Assembly: GCF_006351925.1 (NCBI RefSeq)
Contig: NZ_CP040924.1
Coordinates: 1,048,501 to 1,112,500 of the forward strand
Direction: 5' to 3'
Length of the DNA: 64,000 nucleotides
DNA from: Clostridium thermarum
GTDB taxonomy: Bacteria > Bacillota > Clostridia > Clostridiales > Clostridiaceae
A program made the position numbers and the translations under genes. A model generated the notes under the pieces. It was not told the origin of the DNA. It did no database searches and was given only the letters and a program-made list of their open reading frames with translations. Position 1 is the stretch's first letter; every line of letters begins with the position of its first letter. Positions 26,335 through 34,121 of this stretch are shown piece after piece.

Positions 26335-26402
26335 AATAATGAGCAATTAGTAATGAGTAATTAAGGTAGAAATTCAGCGGAGCTGAATTTCTACTATTTT
26401 TG
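26335..26402. repeat. Palindromic repeat, GAAATTCAG core
   Basis: The left arm is GAATAATGAGCAATTAGTAATGAGTAATTAA-type. The core hairpin is TAGAAATTCAGC (26367-26378) with GCTGAATTTCTA (26382-26393), perfect over 12 bp. The following TTTTGATG may help termination. Confidence 0.8.
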
Positions 26403-26459
26403 ATGTTAATTTAAGCCATAGGGAAAATTGTAATTTTCCTTTAAAATGCATCAATCCAC

Positions 26460-27185
26460 TTATTTGCTGCCACCACTTCGCCTATCCGTTATTGCCTTCC
26501 ACATAAACTTAGGAATAGCCCCTAGTCTCTTTATGCGGAAAGGTTCCTTATATACTCTGTACAGCCATTCCAGATTGCACTGTAACATCCACTCAGGAGC
26601 CCGGTTGACCTTACCTGCCAAAACGTCAAAACTTCCGCCAACTCCCATGAAAATCCTGACATTTAAGCGTTGCATGTATTTAGTAATAAATTTATCCTGC
26701 TTAGGTGACCCCATGGCTACAAACAGTGCTTCCGGTGAGGCGGCATTGATTTCATCAATTATGGATTCACAGTTATCTATATCAAAATAACCATTATGTA
26801 TTCCAGCTATATGTAATTTGGGGTATTTTTCAAGAAGCTTTGACCGGCAGTTTTCAACTACGGCTTGATTTGCTCCTAACAAGTAGATGGACTTGCCATC
26901 GCTCTCACACCGCTGGATGATGGCCTCCATGACCTCAATGCCGGCGATTTTTTCCCTAACAGGATCTCTCAGCAATTTTGAGGTATAAACTACTCCAATT
27001 CCATCCGGTATTATTATGGACCTTTCATCATTAAAGTTTTCTTGGAGCTGATCATCCTTAAGTCCGTTATATAAAACCTCAGGATTTCCGGATATGATAT
27101 TAACTTTATCCTTTTTTTGAAAAACTGTGGTCAAGAGCTCATCTTTACTTCCGCCGAATATTTTATAGCCCAAAATTTCTGACAT
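26460..27185 (-). CDS. WecG/TagA/CpsF family glycosyltransferase
   Basis: 241 residues of GT26. It shows the family core PDGIGVVYTSKLL (about 53-65), then YLLGANQAVVENC, an INAASPEALFVAMGSPKQ-type block, the FMGVGGSFDVLAGKVNRAPEW motif near the C-terminus, and the late NLEWLYRVYKEPFRIKRL. Relatives add N-acetylmannosaminuronate or ManNAc to lipid-linked intermediates of teichoic acid or wall polysaccharide. The chosen ATG follows GAAGGAAGTGAT; an earlier in-frame ATG gives an 11-residue extension without SD. It has no partner genes nearby. Confidence 0.92.
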   Translation of the reverse strand: MSEILGYKIFGGSKDELLTTVFQKKDKVNIISGNPEVLYNGLKDDQLQENFNDERSIIIPDGIGVVYTSKLLRDPVREKIAGIEVMEAIIQRCESDGKSIYLLGANQAVVENCRSKLLEKYPKLHIAGIHNGYFDIDNCESIIDEINAASPEALFVAMGSPKQDKFITKYMQRLNVRIFMGVGGSFDVLAGKVNRAPEWMLQCNLEWLYRVYKEPFRIKRLGAIPKFMWKAITDRRSGGSK

Positions 27186-27296
27186 CTGTATCACTTCCTT
27201 CATATAGATTATAGCCATTAAATATTTTTATAACAAGGTGTTTATAAAACAAAAAAGCTGGCTATAATTATAAAAAAAAGGTAGCCGGAGGTCAAA

Positions 27297-27638
27297 ATGA
27301 ATAGAATATTTTTAATTGGTAGGTTAACAAAGGATCCAGATAAGAAGATAATTGAAGATACGGGGAAAATTATTACCAGGTTCACTCTAGCAGTGGAACG
27401 AGAATATAGAAATGCAAACGGTGAAAGAGACGTGGACTTTTTTCCTGTAGTGGTATGGGGTAAGAGAGCGGAGGCGGCTTCTGAATGTTTGACAAAGGGA
27501 AGTCTCATCAGCGTTTGTGGCAGACTGGCTAACAGAAGCTATGAGGACGAACACGGAGTAAGAAGGTATGTGTCAGAGGTAATAGCAGACAGCTTCCAAT
27601 TCTTAGATCTGAAAAAGGCTGAAGAAAATGTTGGTTAG
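27297..27638 (+). CDS. ssb: Single-stranded DNA-binding protein, short paralogue
   Basis: 113 residues of the OB-fold SSB family: MNRIFLIGRLTKDPDKKI, FTLAVEREYRN, DFFPVVVWGKRAEAASECL, GSLISVCGRLANRSYEDEHG. It stops right after the OB domain (LKKAEENVG) and lacks the linker and acidic DDxPF tail that replicative SSB uses to recruit partners. It is therefore probably an accessory SSB, for example for competence, recombination or repair. It is a single gene with its own terminator, divergent from the TagA-like gene. SD CGGAGG. Confidence 0.92.
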   Translation: MNRIFLIGRLTKDPDKKIIEDTGKIITRFTLAVEREYRNANGERDVDFFPVVVWGKRAEAASECLTKGSLISVCGRLANRSYEDEHGVRRYVSEVIADSFQFLDLKKAEENVG

Positions 27639-27650
27639 TCAAGGACATAA

Positions 27651-27693
27651 ATGAGAGGTATGCAATAGGGGTTGCATATCTCTCATGTTTTTT
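27651..27693 (+). terminator. Intrinsic terminator of ssb
   Basis: ATGAGAGGTATGCAA (27651-27665) pairs with TTGCATATCTCTCAT (27672-27686) over 15 bp with one G-U, followed by a T-run. Confidence 0.93.
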
Positions 27694-27697
27694 GAAA

Positions 27698-28894
27698 TTA
27701 AGCCAATATTTCATTAACAATCTCTTCCCCGGCGGAGTTTTTCATACCGCTGATAACTTTGGCCGCCTTTTTAGTGTCACCGATGAGGATGGCTCCTGCT
27801 AATACACCGTCCTTAAAGAAGATCTTTTTATAAATTTTCTTTGAACTGTCTTCTTGAGCAAATTGTTTTAGGGATACATCATTGAAATCTATTGTGCCTG
27901 CGGAAAATACTTCTGCATTTAAGCCTCTAAAGATTACTGAAGAAGAAAACTCCTTAAATTTACTGTTCTCTCCGGTAGCATTTTTACCTGCAACCTTTCC
28001 CATTTCCATGGCTGCCGGCCAGGTTCCATATACAATCCCATTAATTTCAGCAACATCGCCGCAGGCATATATATCTTTTACATTAGTTTCCATCTTTTCG
28101 TTTACCACAATTGCCCGATGACAAAGGATACCGGACTTCTCTGCAAGGGTCTTATTTGGTCTTATGCCTGCAGAGAATAGTACAAGATCAGTGTCTATAA
28201 TCTTTCCGCTTTTTAATCTCAAGGCAGAGACCTTACTCACTGTATCATGAGATATTATTTCTTCAGCACTATCGCCAAGTATAATATCTACTCCGGAGCT
28301 GTTTACTATATTCTTGAAAAGCTCCGATCCGGTATCGTCCAATTGTCTTGGAAGCAGACGGGGGAAGAATTCCACAACTGTAACTTGAAGGCCTGACTTT
28401 TTCATTTCCCAAGCTGCCTCTAAGCCCAGCAGGCCACCGCCTATCACTACAGCCTTCTTAGAACTTTTTATGGCTTCCTTAATCCTATCTGCATCGTTTT
28501 TGTATTTTAAGGTATAAACGCCTTCCAATTCTGTACCCTTAATAGGTGGAATGAAATTGCTGCTTCCGTTGGCTAAAATAAGCTTATCGTAATTAACTTT
28601 GGATCCATCTTCCAATTTAAGTACTTTATTTGCTGTGTGGATTTCTGTAACAAAAGTCCCCAGCTGCAAATCTATGTTATTATCCACATACCAGCTGTCC
28701 GGAGAGAGATAGAATTTTTTTTCCGGAATTTCTTCATAAAGATATTCAGATAATTGTGGTCTATAGTAAGTTAGATATTTCTCAGCAGAGATTATCTTTA
28801 TGCTGGCAGTGCTATTATTTTTTCTTATAGTATTTGCGGCATAATAGCCCGCTGCACCATTGCCTATGATTACATAATTTTCTGTATTAGTCAT
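27698..28894 (-). CDS. NAD(P)H-dependent FAD oxidoreductase (NADH:rubredoxin reductase-like)
   Basis: 398-residue pyridine-nucleotide disulfide reductase family protein. The N-terminal FAD motif is VIIGNGAAGYYAA (8-20), the NAD motif is AVVIGGGLLGLEAAWEMKK (about 148-166), and the second FAD motif is DIYACGDVAEI. There is no redox-active CxxxxC, so it matches the rubredoxin reductase/nitrite reductase-large-subunit type, such as clostridial NROR, which sends electrons to rubredoxin and flavodiiron proteins for O2 and peroxide removal. Its own promoter is TTGATA/TATAAG with 18 bases (28979-28950, minus strand). The SD is GGAGGCG at 28908-28902, which can pair with the small RNA candidate encoded upstream. 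Confidence 0.88.
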   Translation of the reverse strand: MTNTENYVIIGNGAAGYYAANTIRKNNSTASIKIISAEKYLTYYRPQLSEYLYEEIPEKKFYLSPDSWYVDNNIDLQLGTFVTEIHTANKVLKLEDGSKVNYDKLILANGSSNFIPPIKGTELEGVYTLKYKNDADRIKEAIKSSKKAVVIGGGLLGLEAAWEMKKSGLQVTVVEFFPRLLPRQLDDTGSELFKNIVNSSGVDIILGDSAEEIISHDTVSKVSALRLKSGKIIDTDLVLFSAGIRPNKTLAEKSGILCHRAIVVNEKMETNVKDIYACGDVAEINGIVYGTWPAAMEMGKVAGKNATGENSKFKEFSSSVIFRGLNAEVFSAGTIDFNDVSLKQFAQEDSSKKIYKKIFFKDGVLAGAILIGDTKKAAKVISGMKNSAGEEIVNEILA

Positions 28895-28949
28895 TTATTT
28901 TCGCCTCCAAAAGGTACTAATTTTTCTTATGATAGTTTTTCAAGCTTTA

Positions 28950-28979
28950 CTTATAGTCTATTCCCAAAAACTGTATCAA
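28950..28979 (-). promoter_or_regulatory. Candidate promoter of the NROR-like gene
   Basis: On the minus strand, TTGATA (28979-28974) and TATAAG (28955-28950) are separated by 18 bases. It lies downstream of the small-RNA terminator, so the two transcripts are separate. Confidence 0.6.
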
Positions 28980-29033
28980 ATTCATATGCTTTTTTAAATT
29001 TGTCAAGAAGACATAAACACTCGCCTCAAATTC

Positions 29034-29153
29034 AAAAAATGACGCGACTCTGGCAGGAGTCACGTCGATTAGGGAGTTAGAGGCGGATAATGTCATGAAA
29101 ATTTATCCTGCTCTATGCTTTAAGGGAATTTATTAAGTGATAATGATTATCTA
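29034..29153 (-). ncRNA. Candidate Fur-regulated small RNA (about 120 nt)
   Basis: A self-contained minus-strand transcription unit in a gene-free gap. It has a promoter at 29188-29160, predicted start near 29153, and an intrinsic terminator. In the terminator GACGTGACTC pairs with GAGTCGCGTC (29066-29041, one mismatch) around CTGCCA and is followed by ATTTTTT. The RNA body carries three C-rich, weakly structured stretches, TTCCCTT, ATCCGCCTCT and TAACTCCCTAA. These are complementary to SD sequences and are the hallmark of Firmicute regulatory RNAs such as FsrA and RoxS. No ORF with an SD was found in it. Two Fur-box-like palindromes flank the promoter. The regulatory role is inferred. Confidence 0.7.
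29138..29152. promoter_or_regulatory. Fur-box-like palindrome, downstream of -10
   Basis: TGATAATGATTATCT matches the 7-1-7 Fur box TGATAATNATTATCA at 14 of 15 positions. It covers the predicted start point of the small RNA, where bound repressor would block transcription. Confidence 0.75.
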
Positions 29154-29159
29154 TTTAAA

Positions 29160-29188
29160 ATTATACTATGGGTATAATAATTTTGCAA
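29160..29188 (-). promoter_or_regulatory. Promoter of the small RNA candidate
   Basis: On the minus strand, TTGCAA (29188-29183), a 17-base spacer and a perfect TATAAT (29165-29160). The region has an ATTATAC...GTATAAT dyad, so a plus-strand -10 also exists, but it has no matching -35. Confidence 0.75.
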
Positions 29189-29196
29189 TACTTTTG

Positions 29197-29211
29197 TGAA
29201 AATAATTCTCA
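29197..29211. promoter_or_regulatory. Fur-box-like palindrome, upstream of -35
   Basis: TGAAAATAATTCTCA matches the Fur box TGATAATNATTATCA at 13 of 15 positions. It lies eight bases beyond the -35 of the small RNA and upstream of the promoter of the plus-strand gene at 29308. Confidence 0.65.
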
Positions 29212-29235
29212 ATAAAGGTATGCAAGTGGCAAAAA

Positions 29236-29264
29236 TTCACTTAAGAATATTTTTTCACTATAAA
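29236..29264 (+). promoter_or_regulatory. Candidate promoter of the gene at 29308
   Basis: TTCACT (29236-29241), a 17-base spacer and TATAAA (29259-29264). It lies 25 bases downstream of a Fur-box-like site. Confidence 0.5.
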
Positions 29265-29307
29265 TCACAAAATAAATTTGCATTATTTATTTTCGGGAGG
29301 GGAGAAA

Positions 29308-29910
29308 ATGGCAAACGGATATACCATGAAAAGACGATATTCTCATTTTTCAGATCTAGTTGCGGCAGCTTCAGCAAGAGAACTTGGTTACCTGATTCTC
29401 AGCGCTGAATATACAAAAGCCTTTAGTCATGGTCTGAAAGTTATTATTGATGAGCTGAGGGGCAATGAAAGGCTATTGGCCTCAGTCAGTGTCATGTTTA
29501 ATACAGAAGGTGATATCGCCATTATAGATGAGGCGTTAGTGGGAAGATTTATAGCTATTAAGTATAAGAATACATTAGAAAACTATTATAAAAATACACC
29601 TTTAAATAAGATAGTAAAGGCAGTGGCCACCGGTGGAGAAAAGACAGCAATAGATTTTCTAGGTATCAGCTATGACGTACTCTATGAAACTTTAAGAGAG
29701 ATGTATAAAGAGGTAAAATGCAAGAAAGACCTCATAGATAATTTTAAGAACCGCTATAACCTGGTTTCATATAATAAGGAAGATGCCACGGTGATTATTG
29801 CCGTACTTATGATAATGGAGGATATAATCAGGTACATAGGTATAAATGAAACTTATATATTAACAATTTCTGCACTGAAAGCTCGAAAAAGTTTTAGTCA
29901 ATCTTTGTGA
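29308..29910 (+). CDS. Hypothetical 200-residue protein
   Basis: A soluble, mostly helical protein with no recognised domain, signal peptide, Cys motif or nucleotide-binding motif. The N-terminus is basic (MANGYTMKRRYSHFSDL) and the rest alternates helices (LGYLILSAEYTKAFSHGLKV; LVGRFIAIKYKNTLENYYK). The ATG at 29308 follows a strong GGGAGGGGAG SD; an in-frame TTG upstream was rejected. It is divergent from the iron-linked small RNA candidate and shares the intervening 100 bases with it, so joint control by iron is possible. A hairpin terminator follows. Confidence 0.75.
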   Translation: MANGYTMKRRYSHFSDLVAAASARELGYLILSAEYTKAFSHGLKVIIDELRGNERLLASVSVMFNTEGDIAIIDEALVGRFIAIKYKNTLENYYKNTPLNKIVKAVATGGEKTAIDFLGISYDVLYETLREMYKEVKCKKDLIDNFKNRYNLVSYNKEDATVIIAVLMIMEDIIRYIGINETYILTISALKARKSFSQSL

Positions 29911-29998
29911 TTTTTCGACAATATAAACTAAATAAATGGAAAATACTAGGAAAATATCCTGAAATATCAGGGGCAGAGCTAGTATGATCTATACTTTG

Positions 29999-30054
29999 AT
30001 GTCACTTTATAAAGAGTTGTTTTAAAAGCTTCTTTCATAAAGTGACATTATTTT
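29999..30054 (+). terminator. Hairpin terminator after the gene at 29308
   Basis: ATGTCACTTTAT (29999-30010) and ATAAAGTGACAT (30037-30048) form a perfect 12-bp stem with a 26-base loop that can fold further, followed by TATTTTA. The T-run is imperfect, so efficiency is uncertain. Confidence 0.6.
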
Positions 30055-30090
30055 ATGACTTCTAGTGATATTATATTTATAGGAGAGAAA

Positions 30091-30486
30091 ATGGAGTATA
30101 TTATAGAAAAGAATTTCGCGGGGGGAATACATATGATGGTAGTAGAATCTTTAAACAGAACAGAAAGCTTAGGAGACATAACTTATATTTATAGTTACAG
30201 ACTTACTAGAGGTCATATTTCCATGAACCTAAAATCTGAAAACGTTCTGGTACAAACCTATGGAATAGAAGTAGAAAGGCAAGACTTCATCAGTGGAATA
30301 ATGGTTAACATTGAACGAGACAGGGCTGAAAATATTAGCCCTCAAAGACATAAAGTTCACAACCTGTTGAGATTGATTTACGAACAGGGCGTATCTCCAA
30401 TACATCTTATAGAAGTACTCGGCGAATATATTGATGACTATATAATAGATTTCGACACATATGTAGCAGAAGCTACAAGCAATTAA
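30091..30486 (+). CDS. Uncharacterised clostridial protein (DUF6514-like)
   Basis: 131 residues. The core TYIYSYRLTRGH, then TYGIEVERQDF, VNIERDRAENISPQRHKVHN and YEQGVSPIHLIEVLGEYIDD resembles a small family of clostridial proteins that I recall as DUF6514, without known function. The invariant-looking stretch is the ERD...ISPxRHKVH...SPIHL block. Two starts are plausible: ATG 30091 with AGGAGAG, or ATG 30133 with a G-run (GGGGG) seven bases upstream, which would give 117 residues. The gene is single. It is not predicted to be secreted. Confidence 0.7.
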   Translation: MEYIIEKNFAGGIHMMVVESLNRTESLGDITYIYSYRLTRGHISMNLKSENVLVQTYGIEVERQDFISGIMVNIERDRAENISPQRHKVHNLLRLIYEQGVSPIHLIEVLGEYIDDYIIDFDTYVAEATSN

Positions 30487-30635
30487 AGTAGCAGAAGCTG
30501 CAAGCAGTTAAAGGCCTTATGAAAAGCAGACTCATTAGAAAGATCATTCTATGAATAAATGGAATGGTCTTTTGTTTTGTTCTGCTTGGTGTTTTATAGT
30601 AAAATGGTAATATGAATTAGGAAGGGGAGATATGT

Positions 30636-31016
30636 GTGATCGCAGGAGTAGGTATAGATATTATTGAAATAGATAGAATAGAAGCTGCAATTAAAAAAAA
30701 CAATAATTTTATCAATAAAGTTTTTTGTGATTCAGAGATTGAGTATATTGTGGGAAAGAAGGTTGGGGCACAACATGCTGCGGGAATGTTCAGTGCAAAG
30801 GAAGCAGTTTCTAAAGCACTGGGAACCGGTATAAGCGGGTTTTCGCTCAAAGATATCGAGATTAACCGGGATGACAAGGGAAAGCCCTTTGTGAAATTAC
30901 GGGGAGGAGCTAAGGACATTGCGGAGAGCTTTGGAGCTTACAAAATTCACTTAAGCATATCCCATGGGAGAGATAATGCAGTGGCATACGCGGTATTGGA
31001 AATTAATAATGAGTAA
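30636..31016 (+). CDS. acpS: Holo-[acyl-carrier-protein] synthase
   Basis: 126 residues. It transfers 4'-phosphopantetheine from CoA to the acyl carrier protein, which is needed for all fatty acid synthesis. Catalytic residues are visible in GVGIDIIEIDRI (Asp8) and FSAKEAVSKALGTGI (Glu at about 58 with the following Lys). The HLSISHGRDNAVAYAV motif is at the C-terminus. It starts with GTG after GGGGAGA. It heads the acpS-lipoprotein-alr-ndoAI-ndoA block conserved in Bacillus subtilis, although a terminator-like hairpin follows it. Confidence 0.96.
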   Translation: MIAGVGIDIIEIDRIEAAIKKNNNFINKVFCDSEIEYIVGKKVGAQHAAGMFSAKEAVSKALGTGISGFSLKDIEINRDDKGKPFVKLRGGAKDIAESFGAYKIHLSISHGRDNAVAYAVLEINNE

Positions 31017-31070
31017 TTAAGGCAAGGCGGGGGCGGCTGCGTATTTGAAGGAAGTGCGAAGCACTTTTTT
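31006..31070 (+). terminator. Repeat fragment plus terminator after acpS
   Basis: A single arm of the palindromic repeat family (AATAATGAGTAATTAAGG) overlaps the acpS stop. It is followed by GAAGTGC (31051-31057), loop GAA, GCACTT and a T-run, forming a short intrinsic terminator. Confidence 0.65.
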
Positions 31071-31210
31071 AGCCCAACGTCCCCTTTCAATTCTTGGCTT
31101 GGCATATTAGATTGTACTTTTTATCATATAATTCCACCCAGAGGAATATTAGTATTATTGATAGTGATGGAAGCTATGGCTTTCATCAAAGTATGTTGCC
31201 GGAGGGGTTT

Positions 31211-31816
31211 ATGAAATTTGTTAAACGGATCTTATTAATTGTACTAGCTGTTTTTTCCATGGCCGCTGTGGGCTGTGTCAGGAGGGAAAAAAGTGACAAG
31301 GAAGTGGTGGATTATTTCAAGACTATCCACAGTTACACCTGCCAGGCCAGGATAACCATAAGCAACAGCAGACAGGACATAAATTATGATTGCAACGTGT
31401 TCTATGACAGCAGTAAGGGAGGACGGATAGAGCTTGGACATGACAGGGTCTTCCTATATAAGGACAACATAATTGAGGTCAAGGACAACGTCAGCAACAG
31501 AATATATACAGTAGATGAGAGTTTTGACGACTTGTTCTACCTTACCTTTATTAATGAATACATAAAACTGATGTATGTTAATGAAGATACAAAATATTTC
31601 ATAGAGGAAACTAATGGCCAAAGGCACCAATTAATAGAACTGACCATACCAGACAACAACAGAAATATGGCTAAGGCGGTATTATATGTTGACACCAAAG
31701 CCCTTGTACCTGAAAAGATATTGATATATGATAATAAGGGTAAGGAACGGATAAGGTTTACTTATTTAAATTTTGCAGCTAATGAAGAACTGGATGATAA
31801 TTTATTCAGTTTTTAA
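31211..31816 (+). CDS. YdcC/GerS-like lipoprotein (LolA fold)
   Basis: 201 residues. A lipoprotein signal peptide, MKFVKRILLIVLAVFSMAAV followed by GC, puts the lipobox Cys near residue 21. The rest is a beta-rich domain (TCQARITISNSRQDINYDCN; YDNKGKERIRFTYLNF) of the LolA/LppX-like fold used by YdcC of Bacillus and GerS of Clostridioides difficile, which is needed for spore cortex hydrolysis and is also next to an alr gene. The ATG at 31211 after GGAGGGG was chosen; a long upstream extension has no SD. Its order between acpS and alr supports the YdcC assignment. A role in germination is only an analogy. Confidence 0.8.
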   Translation: MKFVKRILLIVLAVFSMAAVGCVRREKSDKEVVDYFKTIHSYTCQARITISNSRQDINYDCNVFYDSSKGGRIELGHDRVFLYKDNIIEVKDNVSNRIYTVDESFDDLFYLTFINEYIKLMYVNEDTKYFIEETNGQRHQLIELTIPDNNRNMAKAVLYVDTKALVPEKILIYDNKGKERIRFTYLNFAANEELDDNLFSF

Positions 31817-31885
31817 TAATTTATATAACAGACTTAAAACTCACTTAAGGATATTTGCTGCAGGCACAGAAGAGGGGGAATAGAA

Positions 31886-33049
31886 ATGACAGAAAAACTT
31901 AGACCGTTATGGGCAGAGGTAAACCTGGATAACATAGCTCATAATATGAGAGAAGTTAGGAGAATATCAGCCTCTAAGGAGATCATTGCGGTTATAAAGG
32001 CAGATGCTTATGGACACGGTGCCTTGGAAGTGGCACCGGTATTAATAGAAAATGGAGCTACCAGGCTTGCTGTAGCTGTGGTGACTGAGGCTCTTGAATT
32101 GAGAAGGGCTGTCCCAAATGCTCCCATAATGATTTTAGGATATACACCGGTTAATTATGCAGAGGAGCTAGTTAAAAATAATATAGAAGTCACTGTCTAT
32201 GATTATGAATATGCTGAAGCATTGTCAAAAGAGGCTGAGAAATTTAACGGAACCGTTAAAGTACATATTGCTGTGGATACTGGAATGGGGAGAATTGGAT
32301 TTTTGCCGAATGACAATAGTGCTAATGATGTATATAAAATCAGCAAATTGTCTAATATAATTATAGAAAGTGTATTTTCACATTTCTCTTGCTCTGATGA
32401 GAAGGATAAAGAGTATACAATTTATCAGTTTGAGAAATTTAACTGGTTTTGTGACAGGTTAAAGGAAAAGGGGGTTAAGTACAACTTCCGACATATAGCA
32501 AACAGTGGAGCTATTATAGATATGCCATCCATGCATTTGGATGCAGTGAGACCTGGAATCTTGCTCTATGGTTACTATCCTTCCGACGAGGTGCAAAAAG
32601 AAAAAATCAATATTAAACCGGCAATGTCTCTAAAGGCCAGTATAATAAACATCAAGAGGTTACCAGCAGGAGAGTACATAAGCTATGGCAGAACATATAG
32701 GACGGAAAGAGAAAGCGTAATTGCTACTTTGCCAATAGGCTATGCAGATGGATACACAAGATTGCTTTTTAATAAGGGTAAGGTAATTGTTAACGGATCC
32801 TTCGCTCCTATAGTTGGCAGAATATGTATGGATATGTGTATGATAGATGTCACTGGTATAGACGGATTAAAGATAGGCGATGAGGTAATAATTATGGGAG
32901 AAGATAAAAATATTATATATAATGCCGATGATATCGCTAAGCATATAGGGACAATAAACTATGAGGTAATTTGTGCAGTAAGCAAGCGAGTGCCAAGAGT
33001 ATATATAAAAGATGATAAGGTAGTAGAGATAAGAAATTATATCGAGTAA
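31886..33049 (+). CDS. alr: Alanine racemase
   Basis: 387-residue PLP enzyme making D-alanine for peptidoglycan. The PLP-binding Lys38 is in AVIKADAYGHGALEV. The second-subunit catalytic Tyr is in the ISYGRTYRTERESVIATLPIGYADGYTR region, and GRICMDMCMIDVTGI is the other signature. Length is as usual for bacterial Alr. SD AGGGGGAA. In some clostridia a paralogue in this position works in sporulation and germination. The gap to ndoAI is 250 bases and structured. Confidence 0.96.
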   Translation: MTEKLRPLWAEVNLDNIAHNMREVRRISASKEIIAVIKADAYGHGALEVAPVLIENGATRLAVAVVTEALELRRAVPNAPIMILGYTPVNYAEELVKNNIEVTVYDYEYAEALSKEAEKFNGTVKVHIAVDTGMGRIGFLPNDNSANDVYKISKLSNIIIESVFSHFSCSDEKDKEYTIYQFEKFNWFCDRLKEKGVKYNFRHIANSGAIIDMPSMHLDAVRPGILLYGYYPSDEVQKEKINIKPAMSLKASIINIKRLPAGEYISYGRTYRTERESVIATLPIGYADGYTRLLFNKGKVIVNGSFAPIVGRICMDMCMIDVTGIDGLKIGDEVIIMGEDKNIIYNADDIAKHIGTINYEVICAVSKRVPRVYIKDDKVVEIRNYIE

Positions 33050-33299
33050 ATGGCTTATCCTTGGTTTAGTGGTAATTCATGGGCATACCCATAATTTCTT
33101 TGACTTAGCATAAGCCGTGGGATATAATTGTTTTATGATGTTTATAATACCAAAATGGGTGGTGTCTGTCTACAGGGTTTAAACGCAGAATATGCACGGA
33201 TAGTTGAGTTTAAAACCCTATAATTAGGATGAAAAAGTAAATTGCGTAATATATCTATGTACATAATTTGCTTAACGGTTATAGGAGGTAGCGTAAAAC
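33050..33299 (+). promoter_or_regulatory. Structured gap between alr and the toxin-antitoxin pair
   Basis: Two inverted repeats are visible. GGCTTAT at 33052-33058 pairs with ATAAGCC at 33110-33116 and encloses ATGGGCATACCCAT. AGGGTTTAAAC near 33174-33184 pairs with GTTTAAAACCCT near 33210-33221 (one extra T), just before TATAAT. The first may end the alr transcript. The second could be an operator for autoregulation by the RHH antitoxin. Both roles are inferred. Confidence 0.4.
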
Positions 33300-33620
33300 A
33301 TGTCAGGTTCAAAGAGATTAGTGGTAAACCTCTCAGAAACACTTAATAGAGAATTGAAAGGTAAAATTGAGGGAAAAGGCAAAAAAAATAGTCAATTTAT
33401 TAGGGATGCCATAATATTATATATAGAGGAAAGAAAAAAAGCCGAGTATATAGAGAGAATGAAAAAAGGTTACATGGAAATGGCTGACGTTAATGTTGAG
33501 TTAGCAGAAATGGGATGTGCCGATGACTTTAAAAACCTGCAAGATTATGAGGTATGGCTTACGGAGAGTGATTTGCCTGATGACTATGATAGTGAAACGA
33601 GGAGATATATACTATGCTGA
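33300..33620 (+). CDS. ndoAI: EndoAI/MazE-type antitoxin (ribbon-helix-helix)
   Basis: 106 residues. The N-terminus [19 protein letters not shown] followed by a helix-turn region [14 protein letters not shown] is a ribbon-helix-helix DNA-binding domain. The C-terminal, acidic half (residues 60-106) is the toxin-binding tail, as in Bacillus EndoAI/YdcD. It would dimerise, bind its own promoter and inhibit the NdoA endoribonuclease. SD AGGAGGT. The end overlaps the toxin start by 35 bases, so translation is coupled. Confidence 0.9.
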   Translation: MSGSKRLVVNLSETLNRELKGKIEGKGKKNSQFIRDAIILYIEERKKAEYIERMKKGYMEMADVNVELAEMGCADDFKNLQDYEVWLTESDLPDDYDSETRRYILC

Positions 33621-33930
33621 CCTAAGTCCTGTAGTAGGTTCTGAGCAGGGCGGTGTAAGACCGGTTATAATAATACAAAATGATATTGGCAACAAATACA
33701 GTCCTACGGTTATTGTAGCGGCTATAACCTCTCAGATAAATAAGGCAAAACTCCCAACCCACGTTGAAATCTCCTCTGAAGAGTATGGGCTCAACAAGGA
33801 TTCGGTAGTTTTACTTGAACAAATACGTACTTTAGACAAAAAGAGACTAAAAGAAAAAATAGGACACATGAAGGATGAAGATATGGCGCTGGTAGATCAG
33901 GCGCTGCTAATAAGCCTGGGTTTAAATTGA
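33586..33930 (+). CDS. ndoA: EndoA/MazF-type endoribonuclease toxin
   Basis: 114 residues, closely matching Bacillus EndoA (MazF/PemK fold), a ribosome-independent mRNA interferase that in Bacillus cuts UACAU. Signatures: [55 protein letters not shown] (with the catalytic Thr and upstream Arg) and [14 protein letters not shown]. The start at MIVKRGD was chosen to fit the family length; upstream in-frame ATG codons at 33517 and 33580 lie inside ndoAI. A strong terminator ends the operon. Confidence 0.94.
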   Translation: MIVKRGDIYYADLSPVVGSEQGGVRPVIIIQNDIGNKYSPTVIVAAITSQINKAKLPTHVEISSEEYGLNKDSVVLLEQIRTLDKKRLKEKIGHMKDEDMALVDQALLISLGLN

Positions 33931-33963
33931 GATATATAGATTTATTGAAGAGAAGGCAACATG

Positions 33964-33996
33964 AACTACTCCAACTGCTGTTAGGAGTAGTTTTTT
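33964..33996 (+). terminator. Intrinsic terminator of ndoAI-ndoA
   Basis: AACTACTCC (33964-33972) pairs with GGAGTAGTT (33984-33992), followed by TTTTT. Confidence 0.9.
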
Positions 33997-34121
33997 GTAT
34001 GTCTCATAGATACTAATGACAACTGTGGGAAAAATGGCTATATATTAAGATATAAGTCGAAACATTGCATCACTTGCATAATGATATTATAATAAAGATA
34101 GCAAGAATTGGAGGTATTGGA

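Noticed and set aside
29009..29095. Riboswitch for the NROR-like gene
   Set aside because: A longer stem GACAT...CGCCTC with GAGGCG...ATGTC encloses the hairpin, but the promoter of the flavoprotein gene lies downstream of the hairpin, so the stem belongs to the upstream RNA unit.
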